Shown here: positions 1 to 10,920 of the stretch, one piece after another | Numbering within the stretch: position 1 is the stretch's first letter | How the letters are laid out: each line of letters starts with the position of its first letter | Source of the DNA: Arctopsyche grandis | Lineage: Eukaryota > Arthropoda > Insecta > Trichoptera > Hydropsychidae | Length of the DNA stretch: 64,000 nucleotides | Direction of reading: 5' to 3' | Assembly: GCF_051622035.1 (NCBI RefSeq) | Contig: NC_135362.1 | Coordinates: 11,659,501-11,723,500, forward strand | Translations under genes and position numbers: made by a program | The notes under the pieces: generated by a model | Told to the model about the DNA's origin: nothing | The model's database searches: none | What the model saw: only the letters and a program-made list of their open reading frames with translations

Positions 1-1
1 A

Positions 2-193
2 AATTATAGGAGTGCTGAAAAACAATTTGTAGCTGAAAGCGATGAAATGGAGCCGGGAACTGAATGGGAACGCATTGCTAAACTTTGTGATTTCAATCCA
101 AAATCGGCAAAATCAAGCAAAGATATATCTCGAATGCGATCGATAATCTTACAACTGAAGCAGACTGGTCTCACAACACCAAAAAAGGCATAA
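2..193 (+). CDS. Clc: Clathrin light chain, last coding exon (5' part outside window)
   Basis: The frame starting at base 2 encodes 63 residues and ends at TAA 191-193. It contains AEKQFVAESDEMEPGTEWER, then IAKLCDFNPKSAKSSKD and SRMRSIILQLKQ, which is the conserved C-terminus of metazoan clathrin light chains. That region binds near the trimerisation hub of the heavy chain on coated vesicles. The open frame runs off the left edge, so only the terminal part is present. The tail after the conserved LKQ (TGLTTPKKA) is a few residues longer than in vertebrate chains. The gene converges with the AMN1-like gene on the opposite strand. The family assignment is very secure from the motif; the N-terminal EED/heavy-chain-binding helix cannot be checked here. 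Confidence 0.95.
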   Translation, partial: NYRSAEKQFVAESDEMEPGTEWERIAKLCDFNPKSAKSSKDISRMRSIILQLKQTGLTTPKKA

Positions 194-825
194 AAACATG
201 TTGCCAGATTCTCATTCCTTAAAATGCATTTATTGCTTCTTCGCTGTTAAAATGCATCATTTAACATTGATTATTATATGTATTAGATTTAATTATATAC
301 TTTCCATATACATATGTATCTATGATGTAAATTATATTCATTACTTTTACATAAATTATACGTATTTCATTTAGTTTTATTTTTTTGAATGGAATATGGC
401 CGATATATTATTGTAATTTTGTTATTTCTTTTGCTATAAGAATTAAATTTTGATCTATTGTTACGAATTTAATATAAATATATGCTAGTATGTATTTACT
501 ATCAATTTTGATTTCTCGCTCTGAGCTATGATTTACCTATATGTAACAAAATACAACAAATAAATATACAAGTTATCTATTTCAGACGTGATATTTATTT
601 TTTTTCTATCCTTGTAATAAAATTTGAATTATCGGTATCGATGTGCATACAATGATATATTAGAATTTTGTGTAAATAATATAACTATAGATTAATCAAT
701 CAGAATTTTATTCATCATTAATTTTACAGAATTAAATATGCATTTATATTTACAAGTATTACTTATATATATTTAATGTATTTTTTTATTTTACAACCCA
801 AGACAATTGCTTCATATTCTGAGAA
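194..825. other. Convergent 3' intergenic region between Clc and AMN1-like gene
   Basis: About 630 bp of AT-rich non-coding DNA between two converging stop codons. AATAAA hexamers on the + strand at 558-563 and 616-621 are plausible polyadenylation signals for clathrin light chain. No reading frame of note and no recognisable repeat were seen. Confidence 0.55.
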
Positions 826-1883
826 TTATCTGAAAAATAAAATACAATTCAGAGTTATTGATACGGGTAATTCACTTAGTAATTTTTTAAACATAAATTT
901 ACCGAATGCCACATGGGAATGATTTACAAATATTTTTAAATTGGCCAACTCATTCTCAATCATGCGACAGCTTGTGGCTGTACAGGAAACAATTAATTCC
1001 TTGAGAGTTTCTTTACAATCCCCTGATATGAAATCGTTAAATCCTTTGTCGGATATCTGAAAATTATAAACGGTTATTTAATGATATTTTTATATTTACA
1101 TTTGAAAATGTGAATTCCGAGTAATCAGTTGTACTTACAATCATACCCGAAATATCAAGAGCAGATAGTTTCAATCTACCTATTTGAAGCATCGAAACAT
1201 CTGTGATACTACATTTTGCGATATCTAAGATTTTTAACAATGCGCAATGTTTGACCAACACTTCTACAAAGTCATCATCGATATTGACACATTTTTTAGC
1301 TCTGAGCAATCTCAAGCAAGGTACACCAGATATTAGTTGTAACAATGCTGCAATTACAAACAACGTGCATTGAAAACTTCACCGTTTTGGATCATTTGCG
1401 CGTATGATTTAATTTAATGGCAAAATTAATACACATTAATACGTATTTTTAATAATTATACAAACCCTTTTTTGATACGGTCGCATTACATACCATTTGT
1501 AATTTTTCTACATTATGGCAGATAGATATAGTTTCAATCATTTCAGTTGTAACATCGCAATTGGTGAAATCAATTTCTCTAATATTAGGATGTAATAAAC
1601 TCGACAAAATGTCAATATTTTGCAATATCTGGAATCTGCGAGACGCAATTTGGAATAATTTATTTTTTATAGTTGTGGGTAAATAGATCATTTCTCGAGT
1701 ATATCGATCAAAATTTTCTGTGATAACATTGATGCATCTGAAAAGTTTACAAAAGCAATAACAGATCATAGTAAAACCAGATAAAATAAGTGAAAGAACA
1801 ATAACTTACAGAGTTGAAAGAGATTCACAGTTGTGCATATCATAATTAGGCCGCTTGCTGAATCGTGATGGCAAAACAATCAT
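826..1883 (-). CDS. AMN1: AMN1-like leucine-rich-repeat protein (4 coding exons)
   Basis: Coding exons on the minus strand: 1810-1883 (ATG at 1883), 1490-1737, 1139-1347 and 826-1056 (stop 826-828). Each junction is phase-consistent (GTAAGT, GTAATG and GTAAGT donors; CAG acceptors) and the product is 253 residues, close to the roughly 258 of vertebrate AMN1. The N-terminal segment (NVITENFDRYTREMIYLPTT then IKNKLFQIAS) resembles the AMN1 N-terminus. It is followed by leucine-rich repeats of the cysteine-containing type: HPNIREIDFTNCDVTTEMI, ALLKILDIAKCSITDVSML, LKLSALDISGMIISDKGF. AMN1 in yeast antagonises the mitotic exit network; animal homologues are poorly studied. No F-box is visible. 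An unplaced 5' exon is possible, since a splice-acceptor-like sequence lies just before the ATG and a donor-like GTAAGC near 2082. Confidence 0.8.
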
Positions 1884-2212
1884 AGCTATTTAGAAAATAT
1901 AGAATAAGTAAATGCGTAAATATCAACAATAACACCACACTAACGCAATGACAGTTGTCAATTTTGGTCCAAACACATAATATGCACTTAATTTTTATCT
2001 GAAAAATTTGTTACTTCTACAAATACCTATTAAAACACTCGAAACCGTCATGATATACTTACAGAACTATAATGAGCTTGCTTACAGAGTCTATCATGTT
2101 CAAAATATAAACAGTACTTAAAATCGACTTAAATCATTAGATAATTTATTTTATACATATATTTGTGTATTAATATTAACCACAGATTTACACAAACCAG
2201 TTTGCATATATC
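1884..2212. other. Upstream region of AMN1-like gene
   Basis: AT-rich, without coding frames. It probably holds the promoter and 5' UTR of the minus-strand AMN1-like gene; a donor-like sequence near 2076-2082 could mark a 5' UTR exon. It ends at the first of several hairpin elements. Confidence 0.4.
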
Positions 2213-2414
2213 GGTTCGGTGATTATTTCGCAAAAAGCAATCTCGCGCACGTCACTAAAATCTCGATCACGGAATATCTGGCACCCCAAAACTCCATCAA
2301 TTGAAAGCTAACCACGCGAAATATTGTACTAACGAGGACTCGAGTGCCAGATGATCCGTGATCGAGATTTTAGTGACATGCGCGAGATTGCTTTTTGCAG
2401 AATAATCCGTTTAC
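2213..2414. mobile_element. Hairpin (foldback) MITE, family 1
   Basis: The left arm (GGTTCGGTGATTATTTCGC, then CAAAAAGCAATCTCGCGC and an ACGTCACTAAAATCTCGATCA core) is repeated inverted in the right arm, ending AATAATCCGTTTAC. The arms are about 85 bp around a short loop. The flanking octamers CATATATC / CATATATG match at 7 of 8 positions and look like a target-site duplication. A close relative lies at 38337-38529 and a decayed one near 37905-38060. It has no coding capacity. Confidence 0.8.
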
Positions 2415-2503
2415 CATATATGTCACGCAATAAAAAATCATCTAAGTGTAGGCGCGTACATAGGGGGACAACCAGTAGGTTCAGACTGACCCTAAAATCG
2501 ATC

Positions 2504-2774
2504 GGTAAACGGACTACTAGTCATATGTAAACCAGTCACGGGACAACCGGTCGCTCTAGATCGGTCACACGTGATCACCCGTCACACTAAAACTGGTCAC
2601 GAGAAAGCTGGTCACATCCTAAAATCGGTCACGAGAAAACTGGTTGACCGATTTTAGGGTGTGACCAGTTTTCTCGTCACCAGTTTTAGGGTGTGACCAG
2701 TTTTAGTGTGACGGGTGATCACGTGTGACCGATCTAGAGCGACCGGTTCACATTTGACTAGTAATCACCGAACC
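2504..2774. mobile_element. Hairpin (foldback) MITE, family 2
   Basis: An almost complete palindrome starting GGTAAACGGACTACTAGTC and ending ACTAGTAATCACCGAACC. It is flanked by a perfect 8-bp direct repeat AATCGATC (2496-2503 and 2775-2782). The arms are dominated by repeats of ACTGGTCAC / GTGACCAGT around the core ACCGATTTTAGGGTG. A second copy lies at 25269-25505. Non-coding. Confidence 0.85.
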
Positions 2775-2880
2775 AATCGATCAATATCATTTAAATTTTT
2801 ATATGAAGAAAATAAAAAAGTTCCTATCTTCATTTTCAGAATGTGCACAATTTTTAACTATTTTATTGCAGTGTCCTAGT

Positions 2881-3111
2881 GGTTCGGTGATTACATCCCA
2901 AATGTGAATCGCTACCAGGATAACCACCGCCACGAAAATCACTCAAAGCTGCCTAAATCACCTAAAAAAAGCATTTGCTGAGCAATATTGGGATAGTTTT
3001 ATTTACGGCAATTTTTCTGTTCGACGAATTTTCGTGCGACAGGAGATTTTCGTAGCGTCGGTTATCCTGGTAGTGACTAGTGATTCACATTAGGGATGTA
3101 GCCCGTTTGTC
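2881..3111. mobile_element. Hairpin (foldback) MITE, family 3
   Basis: Begins GGTTCGGTGATTACATCCC and ends GGGATGTAGCCCGTTTGTC. The inverted arms include GCTACCAGGATAACC and its complement GGTTATCCTGGTAG. It is flanked by a perfect 8-bp duplication GTCCTAGT (2873-2880 and 3112-3119). The interior differs from families 1 and 2 but the terminal GGTTCGGTGATTA is the same. Confidence 0.82.
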
Positions 3112-3524
3112 GTCCTAGTACTGGATCCTAGTTATTTTACTTACCAGTTTATGACTTTTTACAAATCTACATAGAGCACAGTGAAAAAAATAAATGGTCT
3201 TCATGCTATCGTTAAAGCTAATCTAAAATTTTATCGAATTGTATAGATTCTTGCTTACTACGAGGGAAGTTATGAATGAAGGCCCGCCTTGTTTTCATGG
3301 AGTTGGATTAGATCTTGAATATCAGAGTCGTTTTATTAAACCGCAAAGAAAATTCGACATGAATGCATCTGGGTAATAATAATAGTTTTGGCGGTGTATG
3401 GAGATGTTTGGGCTGTCAGTGTAGAGTAGAGATGTGTAAGTGAGATGAGGTGTGAGGTGTGAGGTGTGTCAGTCGGGGTAATTGCAACTGCAATTGCACT
3501 TGCGATAGTAGACAGTAGAGGGGA

Positions 3525-6500
3525 ATGGCAGCCACTGGTGGTGTCGGTGTCGGCGTCATGTCTGATGCAGGTCGCACCAAAAAGAAATGGAGACAACCGA
3601 GACCAAAACCTCGAAAGAAGCGTCCCAGAAATCCAGAAGGTACATATAAACAACCTTATTAAACATCCTCTTCTTCTCCATAGTTCGTGTCATACATTAA
3701 CCTCATTGAATTACACAATGCCGTCCCCCTTATCTCTTCATACATCCGACTTTTTGACTTCCTATTCAAATTTACCGCTTATTCTATTATATATTTTCTA
3801 AATGCATTCAATAATACATGCAAATACATTGACCCTTCTTATGGTATGTATTGCATATATTTATTTATTTTATAATATAGTATATGCATTGTTTAGCAAA
3901 ACAATTGTAAATTATTTGCTTCAAATTTATACCAATCCTCTAATTCTTACATATGTAGTATTTCGTTATAATTTCAATGAAAAACCGAATCATAGATTTA
4001 TATTATACAAATGTATAAATACACCTTTTTCATACATAATTTAAAAAATTCTGTTTTTCCCTTTAGAACTCATCCACCTTGTAAAATATATATGTATTTA
4101 TAAAAGTTAACACTATATTTTATTATTTTTTTGGCATACAGATGTACTATATGGTGACACGACAACTCGTTCACAGATTTTCCGTAAACCGAGGATGCGC
4201 TCCAGGCATTACGTATACCGTCTGTTCACCGATAACAGACGGTCTGTGAAAGAGATGGCTGCATACATAATGGCATAGTAAACGAGATCTTGGTGAACAG
4301 ACAGGGTGAGAAATAGATGGCCGTATACGTAATGCCTGGAGCGCATTCTCGGTTTACGGAAAATCTGTGAACGAGTTGTCAGGTAACCGTACTATATATG
4401 TGATACAGTTCATTGAATATACATACATATATTTCCAGGAATTCTTCTTCCTCGGTTGCTCAATGCTGTGCATCGTGGTCATTTGCACCATCTGGAATCC
4501 AATGGACGATCCGCCTTCACTCCTGTTTCTGTGCCAATTTTATAGTAGCGTTTAGGGACGATCCCGTCAGTTATTTAATTTGGTTCGACCATCTTATGGG
4601 ACACCGTCCTTTAGCTTGCTTTCCCTCTAGTGTTCCGGTGACTACCAACTTCTCTAGACTCTCCACATTTTTCCTGGTAATATGGCCAAAGTAGGAAATA
4701 ATCCTTTTCCTACATTTTGTGGATAGTTTCTCTGAAACTGCCAGCTCTTTGAGAATAGCACGGAATGCACAGCATCTGCCTCCAACACCACATTTGATGG
4801 CATCTAACATGTCCCTTTTTCAATGTTTAAACGTTCATATCTCGACTCCATACAATGCAATGGAGATCACCAGAGATCGAACCAGGCGGATTTTCGTTCT
4901 TCTCAAAATAAGAGTGATTTTCCCATATCTTTATCAGACTGATCATCGCCTTTTTCACCATTGCTATTCTTCTGCAGCTTTCTGGTTGGCATCCTTCTTC
5001 TCTTGATAATAGGGCACCTAGGTAGATAAAATCGTTGTCTTTAAAAGCATTGGACTTTATGAGAGACCCGAATCTATCAACGAAGAGAATGTTTGTTTAT
5101 CTCTAGAGCCAGATGCTAACTCTATTTCTAATTTATGAAACAGTTTAGCTATTTCATCCTCTTTGCTGGCCATTTACGTTGTGTCATCTGCGAATCTTAT
5201 ATTGGAAATCTTTCTGCTGCCTATTTATTTTGCCACCTCCCCATCCGTTGAGTAATTTTCTCGTTATGTATTCCTCATACATGTATATACATATGTACAT
5301 ATATTAAAAAAATCAAGATATGATTCCCCATCGGACGCTATTTTGCACTTGAAATTTTTCTGAAAGAAACTCATATTCTTACTGTTAAAAGAGTTAGAAA
5401 TTAGGTTTATTGTAAAAATATTGAGTCTAGTATAGACTCTTGATAGTGAGTATGTAATGATGTATGTAAATGTTCATATCATAATTAAAATATTCTGTTT
5501 TTGTTGTTTTAGAGTGGCACAAGCAAAAGCAAAAGCGTCTGCGAATTGCTGGTAAAGAACATATAAACACGAATGGAAAATTAATACCTGAAAAGAAGCC
5601 CGGCGACGATTGTCACTGTAGGAGGAAGTGTTATGAAAGAATACCTGAAGCAGTCAGAATGAAAACATTTGAGGGATTTTACTCGATGAAGACTCACGAT
5701 GAGCAGAACGCATATCTGTTCGGACTGATGAGGCAAGTAGACATAAAAAGAAAAAGGAAAAAGGATAGCAGTCGGCGAACCTGCACTTTTGAATATTTCA
5801 TAAGAGTACGAGGCAGAGAGACGCAAGTTTGCCAGACGGCGTTTAAAAACATTCACGCAATAACTGAAAGGAAAGTGCGGGTGTTGTGCAAGAAAATGGA
5901 CGACGGAGTCATGTTCCCTAACGACAACCGAGGAAAGAATAGATCGAACCGACTAGGAGCTATTAGATTAGCGCCAGAAATTATTGATCAGATCAAAAGT
6001 CATATTTATTCAATAGTGCACACGCATCGTTTAAAAGACTTCATCAGAATGGACAAATTGTCAGGATTAGAAATAAATATTGCGAAAATGTGGAAAGACT
6101 ACGTAAAAACGTACGAACCATCATTTTCACACTTTTTTGAATCGCCATTCAAAACAAAAAAGAAAACTAACACCCCCGAAGAGCAACAAAGTCAACCGCA
6201 AATAATCTCCAATAACATTCCACAAGAGATTGCCGGTCCGTCTTCCGATGCGTATTGCCTCGCATACTCCGGCAACGGCAATATTGTAAATTTAACGGAT
6301 AACTATATATCACCGACGATGGTCACTTCAAATCAATATACTTCACAACACATCAGTATGGGCAGTTATTTAAATGCCGACAAAATCAACTATTATCCTC
6401 AGCGACAGGTGGTAGTTCAACCTGGGAACGTGCAACAGTTGATTTCTTCGGATCCCCTGACTTTACCACTTGCTGGGCAGCAATCATATTCTCACACCCA

Positions 6501-6900
6501 CGCCGAACAGAACACCTTTTTCATAGTCCAATCTCTTCCAGCGCCACCTCTCAAGAGGGAGCAAGCTTTCGAAGATAGCAGCAAAACTGACAAAACCAAA
6601 ATGAAAACACGCGGTCCCGTCGTCAGGCAGTGGAGATATACGGCGATCTTTCATGATGAAATCAACGGTGAAATACTCGCAGCGATTAAAACTCGACTGC
6701 CGCTATACTTTTCTGAAAGTGACAATGTTAAGAAAAGCAAAGTGAAGACAGCGTCTCCGAAACCCGCTAGTCCCGTTCAACAATGTCAGATAGTACAATG
6801 TCAACAGCAGCAACAGCAACAACCTCAACAACAGCCACAACAACAGTCTATGCACGGCCCACCGGTAGTACCTCAATCGTTGCAACACCTTCATGGCTGA
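3525..6900 (+). CDS. Uncharacterised insect protein: basic/Cys-cluster N-terminal module plus Gln-rich tail
   Basis: Two coding exons: 3525-3639 (ATG 3525, phase-1 donor GTACAT) and 5513-6900 (stop TGA 6898-6900), giving 500 residues. The intron (3640-5512) carries a hairpin MITE and an RTE-like fragment. Visible parts in order: Gly/Val-rich start; a very basic stretch (KKKWRQPRPKPRKKRPRNPE, about 19-38); a Cys cluster (DDCHCRRKCYERI, about residues 69-81, CxCxxxC); an R/K-rich region with a VCQTAFKNIHAITERKVRVL helix; a DNRGKNRSNR patch; a WKDYVKTY helix; a low-complexity middle; a conserved-looking QWRYTAIFHDEINGEI segment; and a Gln-rich C-terminus. From memory the first half matches a family of uncharacterised proteins abundant in insects, in which a longer, possibly transposase-like C-terminal half normally follows the WxDYV helix; here that half is absent. 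A nuclear, nucleic-acid-binding role is inference. No catalytic motif was seen. Confidence 0.75.
4153..4389. mobile_element. Hairpin (foldback) MITE, family 4 (intronic)
   Basis: Left arm GGTGACACGACAACTCG followed by a TTCACAGATTTTCCGTAAACC segment, and an inverted right arm ending CGAGTTGTCAGGTAACCG, with about 65-75 bp arms. Both arms contain CGCTCCAGGCATTACGTATAC or its complement. Flanked by the 8-bp duplication TACTATAT (4145-4152 and 4390-4397). It sits in the intron of the 3525-6900 gene. Confidence 0.82.
4430..5240 (-). mobile_element. Decayed RTE-like non-LTR retrotransposon fragment
   Basis: Minus-strand conceptual translation contains NIRFADDTT followed by a stop and then MASKEDEIAKLFHKLEIEL (around 5120-5210), i.e. 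the catalytic FADD motif of reverse transcriptase. Further downstream, at 4571-4810, the frame reads KCRKRIISYFGHITRKNVES and GTLEGKQAKGRCPIRW, the typical C-terminal SYFGHI...EGKRxxGR signature of RTE/BovB-type endonuclease-reverse transcriptases. Several stops and frame changes show it is dead. It is an intronic insertion, antisense to the host gene. Confidence 0.75.
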
Positions 6901-7068
6901 CAAAACGCATCTCATTGTTTTTTACTGACATAACTACAATGAGATGATTAAATACTATGGTCAACAATATAGGTGATGAAGGAAAATAATGCATACGTCA
7001 TTGTTATGCCAAAAATAAATCTTCTTTTTTGAGAGATTCGTATTGACTTGAAGATTTGTTAATAAGTG

Positions 7069-7074
7069 AATAAA
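7069..7074 (+). terminator. Likely polyadenylation signal of the 3525-6900 gene
   Basis: AATAAA 169 bp after the stop codon, in AT-rich 3' flanking sequence. Another AATAAA-like hexamer lies near 7012. Confidence 0.45.
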
Positions 7075-8529
7075 GATTAAACAGTTTCAAATTGATTTTG
7101 AGGTAGAAATAAATATGATAAGACTGTTTCCAGTTTTTTAACTATTCATAATTTTATCTATACGATAAGTAGTATATATATATATATATATATAAATATG
7201 TATGCATTGGCAGCATGAATTGAGCTATATAATATGTATTGTAAAATATGTATATCAAATTAATAATAATTATATACACTTTGTGAGTATATTATTTAAT
7301 CAATTTTAGTCTTTATTGTTAATTTTTTATCAAGAAAACATGGAAAAAATATCTAGTAATTGGTCCATTTTCTGATAACAACAAATATTGACTTCTATCT
7401 AATTTTATTTACCAATGGCATGTAGGCTACTCCACACTGTCTTAGTAAATAAAATATATATTATAATAATAATGAAAAATATAATAAATTAATTAAATGC
7501 AGATTTTTTTTATATAGTAGGAATATGCGTGATATTTTAAAATATTTATTTTAAGGCTAATTTTATGTATCGAAAAGTAGCTTTAACGTAACGAGACTGT
7601 ATTAATACAATACATTTGTTTTAAATTGTTGGAAAAAAAAGAAGTGCTGTCATTGCCTAGTGGTAGTCATTATTGCTTGTGATAACAATGCCATTTATTT
7701 TCGAAATTAACTTTGATATTTGTTCTCATGTTAAGGCATTAATTTTATTTATGTATTGATTTTTAGCTTTTTAAATATTTCAACGAGTCCACATGAATAT
7801 TTTGTATATGTATGTATTATATATGTATATGATAAAATAGTTTTAGTCACATGTGTATTTTTGAAATGTATTATATATTGAGATTATGTTGAATGAGTTT
7901 TTTTCTAAACCTGCACACATTTACATTTAGTCTACGTATGTACGTTTCGAAACGTAATGCACGCGTTTCCAGGCTAAAATTATAAAGGGATCATAATGGA
8001 ATGCAAAGTAGTAAGATGTCATGCAAATTGCGTAAACAGGCACTGCGAATAGGCGGTAAACAAAATTACACTAACAAATTTTGATTGCAGATGAAAACAA
8101 TCATAAACATGTTTTGTAACTCTTATCTGGTGAATACATTATTCATTCAGGATCAGACATGAGTCTTTATTTACGCGAACAAATTTTGATCGAGTCTGGG
8201 CGGTGAGAGAATTTGAATTTGGTTCTAAACAAAGGCTCATTTATATAATGTCAATGGTGATATATCTTTTTAGGATACGCTTTATAAATATGTATAAGGT
8301 ATTATGCATGTAACTTGGAACCAGTGGCGTGCCGTGACAATCTTAAATAATTTTAGCATCAGTCGTATTTGACGATTGGTGCTCGACGTATGTCCGATGA
8401 AAACTTCTCTGTTTGTTTATATTACTCGCAAGATGGGCAAGCATCGGTAAAAATTGCACAATACATTCAAAAACACAATAAACAACATGGGATACATTTT
8501 TATAAGTAAATTGATCCGATTGTATTTTT
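7075..8529. other. AT-rich intergenic region
   Basis: No supported gene. Contains a short (TA)n at about 7175-7192. A sequence CCAGTGGCGTGCCGTGAC at about 8326-8343 resembles a hAT-like element terminus, but no partner end was found. Confidence 0.4.
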
Positions 8530-9056
8530 ATTTCATTTTTATTTTATTTTATTAATTGAAAAATCAACAGACAGGATGTACATAGATATGTATAAAAAAA
8601 ACAAATAGTAAATAAATAATATATGTAACATCCGAGTCCAATAATAGATTTTTACAAAAATGAAAAAGATAAATATGAGGAAAACAAATTAAAAAGTAAA
8701 GAATAAAGGCATGACAAAATATGTAGAACATTGTATAATTAAACTATAGTATTAAAATATTTGGAAAAGGTTATAAAATAGAATATAAGAAGAAATTGAA
8801 ATTTACAAATATAAAACAAATGAAAAAGGTAAATACAAAATAAATAAATGAAAAGGAAAAGAATGTTAGCTATAATATGATTAAATAGCACATTACATAA
8901 CTAAACTAAAGTATAAAAATATTGGAAAAATAGAATAGGAGAAGAAATGAATCAATCGGTCAAGATTCTCTTGATGTTAGACCTGAATTGATGTAGGGAA
9001 ATACCAAATAGATCAACCTCATTCAGCTCTCCGTTAAACATACGATAAACCGGGCT
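8530..9056 (-). mobile_element. 5'-truncated non-LTR retrotransposon, 3' end (copy 1)
   Basis: Read on the minus strand, the right edge encodes YRMFNGELNEVDLFGISLHQ and, a few residues on, KRILTD before a stop (8950-9056). An AT-rich 3' UTR follows, ending in an ATAAAA-type simple repeat near 8530. The same protein tail and 3' UTR occur at 62232-62780 on the plus strand, so this is a repeated LINE with a CR1/jockey-type reverse transcriptase C-terminus. The copy stops abruptly where the GC-rich minisatellite begins. Confidence 0.75.
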
Positions 9057-9518
9057 GCGCCACAAGGGGCGCAGCCCCGTGGGGGCCCGGGGGGCCCAGC
9101 CTCATGGGGCTCAAAAGGGGGCGCCACAAGGGGCGCAGCCCCGTGGGGCCCCGAAGGGGGCCCGGGGGGCCCAGCCTCATGGGGCGCAGCCCCATGGGGC
9201 TCAAAAGGGGGCGCCACAAGGGGCGCAGCCCCGTGGGGGCCCGGGGGGCCCAGCCTCATGGGGCGCAGCCCCATGGGGCTCAAAAGGGGGCGCCACAAGG
9301 GGCGCAGCCCCGTGGGGGCCCGGGGGGCCTAGCCTCATGGGGCGCAGCCCCATGGGGCTCAAAAGGGGGTGCCACAAGGGGCGCAGCCCCGTGAAGCCCC
9401 GAAGGGGGCGCGGGGGGCGCAGCCCCATGGGGCTCAAAAGGGGGCGCCACAAGGGGCGCAGCCCCGTGGGGCCCCGAAGGGGGCCCGGGGGGCCCAGCCT
9501 CATGGGGCGCAAGCCCTA
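9057..9518 (+). repeat. GC-rich minisatellite A
   Basis: Tandem imperfect units of roughly 80-95 bp built from GGGGCGCCACAAGGGGCGCA, GCCCCGTGGGGCCCC, GGGGGGCCCAGCCTCATGGGG and GCGCAGCCCCATGGGGCTCA. About five units are visible. It is extremely G+C-rich against an otherwise AT-rich window. Long open frames run through it in several frames on both strands, which is expected of a stop-poor tandem repeat, and I do not call them genes. Confidence 0.92.
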
Positions 9519-10066
9519 ATAGGCTTTAACTAAGGGGGGCGAAGCCCTAGACGGCAATTAATCATGGGGGCGCGGAGGGGCGAAGCCCTAAAAGGCAACT
9601 GATCATGGGGGCGAAGCCTTAGACGGCATTTAATCATGGGGGCGCGGAGGGGCGAAGCCCTAAAAGGCATTAACTAAGGGGGGCGAAGCCCTAAACGGCA
9701 ATTAATCTTGGGGGCGCGGGGGGCGAAGCCCTAAAAGGCATTAACTAGGGGGGGCGAAGCCCTAGACGGCATTTAATCATGGGGGTGCGGAGGGGCGAAG
9801 CCCTAAAAGGCATTAACTAAGGGGGGCGAAGCCCGAAACGGCAATTAATCTTGGGGGCGCGGGGGGCGAAGCCCTAAAAGGCATTAACTAAGGGGGGCGA
9901 AGCCCTAGACGGCTTTGAATCATGGGGGCGCGGAGGGGCGAAGCCCTAAAAGGCAACTGATCATGGGGGCGAAGCCCTAAACGGCAATTGCTCATGGGGC
10001 GTGGAGGGGCGAAGCCCTAGAAGGCAAAGGCTCAGGGGGGTGCCGAGGGCGAAGCCCTAGAAGGCA
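9519..10066 (+). repeat. Minisatellite B (GGGGCGAAGCCCTAAAAGGCA type)
   Basis: At least ten imperfect tandem units alternating GGGGGGCGAAGCCCTAGACG and GGCAATTAATCATGGGGGCG with CGGAGGGGCGAAGCCCTAAA and AGGCATTAACTAAGGG. The invariant core is GGGCGAAGCCCTA. It follows minisatellite A directly, with a transition unit near 9500-9540. It ends in AAGGCAAAAAA. Confidence 0.92.
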
Positions 10067-10215
10067 AAAAAAAAAAAAAGATATTTTTTTTTTGATTTTT
10101 TTAAATTTTTTTTTTGATTTTTTTTTTATTTTTTTTTGATTTTTTTTTTGATTTTTTTTTAATTTTTTTTTTTATTTTTTTTTTTAATTTTTTAATTTTT
10201 TTTTTTTTTTTAATT
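10065..10215 (+). repeat. Poly(A) then poly(T)-rich low-complexity tract
   Basis: A run of about 15 A, then about 130 bp of T-runs interrupted by GA and AA (TTTTTTTGATTTTTTT pattern). It separates minisatellite B from a Helitron 3' end. Confidence 0.85.
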
Positions 10216-10283
10216 AAATTAGCTTAGTCATGTTTAAGCGGTTTATATTATAAACACTGAGCGAAGCCGGGTAATACAGCTAG
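10216..10283 (+). mobile_element. Helitron type B, 3' end (+)
   Basis: TAGCTTAGTCATGTTTAAGC, GGTTTATATTATAAACAC, then GAGCGAAGCCGGGTAATACAGCTAGT. The CTAGT terminus preceded by a short GC hairpin-like motif is the hallmark of a Helitron 3' end. The 5' end is not visible; the minisatellites and homopolymer tract lie directly upstream and may be inside the same element. Confidence 0.7.
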
Positions 10284-10302
10284 TTACATATATTTATTAG
10301 CA

Positions 10303-10920
10303 TACTAGTGGTTCCACCCGGCTTCGCTCGGTATTTGTAATATAAACCACTTAAACATTCATTTGTTTTTTATTAGATTTATTTAAATTGAAAAAAATTA
10401 TATATAACGACAGCCTATCAGAAGTGAATTACACACACACAACGGTCTTTGTTGTATGTACTCGTATATATATGTAATACTAGTTGTTTTACCCGGCTTC
10501 GCTCATTATTTGAAATGTACACAGCTTAAACATGGCGAATCTAATAGTAAATATTCATTTGTGTTTTTATTAAATTGATTTGAATCGGAAAAAAAATCGA
10601 ATCGTCGTCATATGCCCAACCAACAATAGTTACATACTTACAAACATACAAAGTCTCTTTCGAAATTATATATTAGATATATTAGATAAGATTAATTTAT
10701 TTATCAAGTACTAGTGGTTTTACACGGTTTTGCTCCGTAGTTGTAATATAAACAGCTTAAACATGGCAAAACAATCTAATAGTAAACATTCATTTGTTTT
10801 TTTATTAAATTTATTTGAATCGGAAAAAAATAATTTTCAACGATATCGATATCGTCTTCATAGAAACTTTGATTTGTTTTCGATGCACCCAGCAAACCTT
10901 ATATTAGATTTTATTAAACC
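10303..10920 (-). mobile_element. Cluster of three Helitron type B copies (-)
   Basis: Three inverted 3' ends, each starting ACTAGT(G/T)GTTxxACxCGG(C/T)TT (10305, 10481, 10711), lead into the shared internal sequence (AAACATGGCxAATCTAATAGTAAA, ATTCATTTGTTTTTTATTAA, ATTTATTTGAATCGGAAAAA). They end near 10475, 10690 and about 10920 at sequences resembling the element 5' end (TTCGAAATTATATATTAGA in copy 2). Non-coding. Confidence 0.72.

Noticed and set aside
3336-3801. Overlapping frames around the first exon of the Cys/Gln gene
   Set aside because: The plus-strand frame is out of frame with the splice-consistent exon at 3525-3639 and the minus-strand one is antisense; the chosen exon joins in phase to 5513.
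9023-9519. Long open frames on both strands rich in Gly-Ala-Pro repeats
   Set aside because: They follow the GC-rich minisatellite, which lacks stop codons in several frames; open frames exist on both strands at once with no start context or splice sites.
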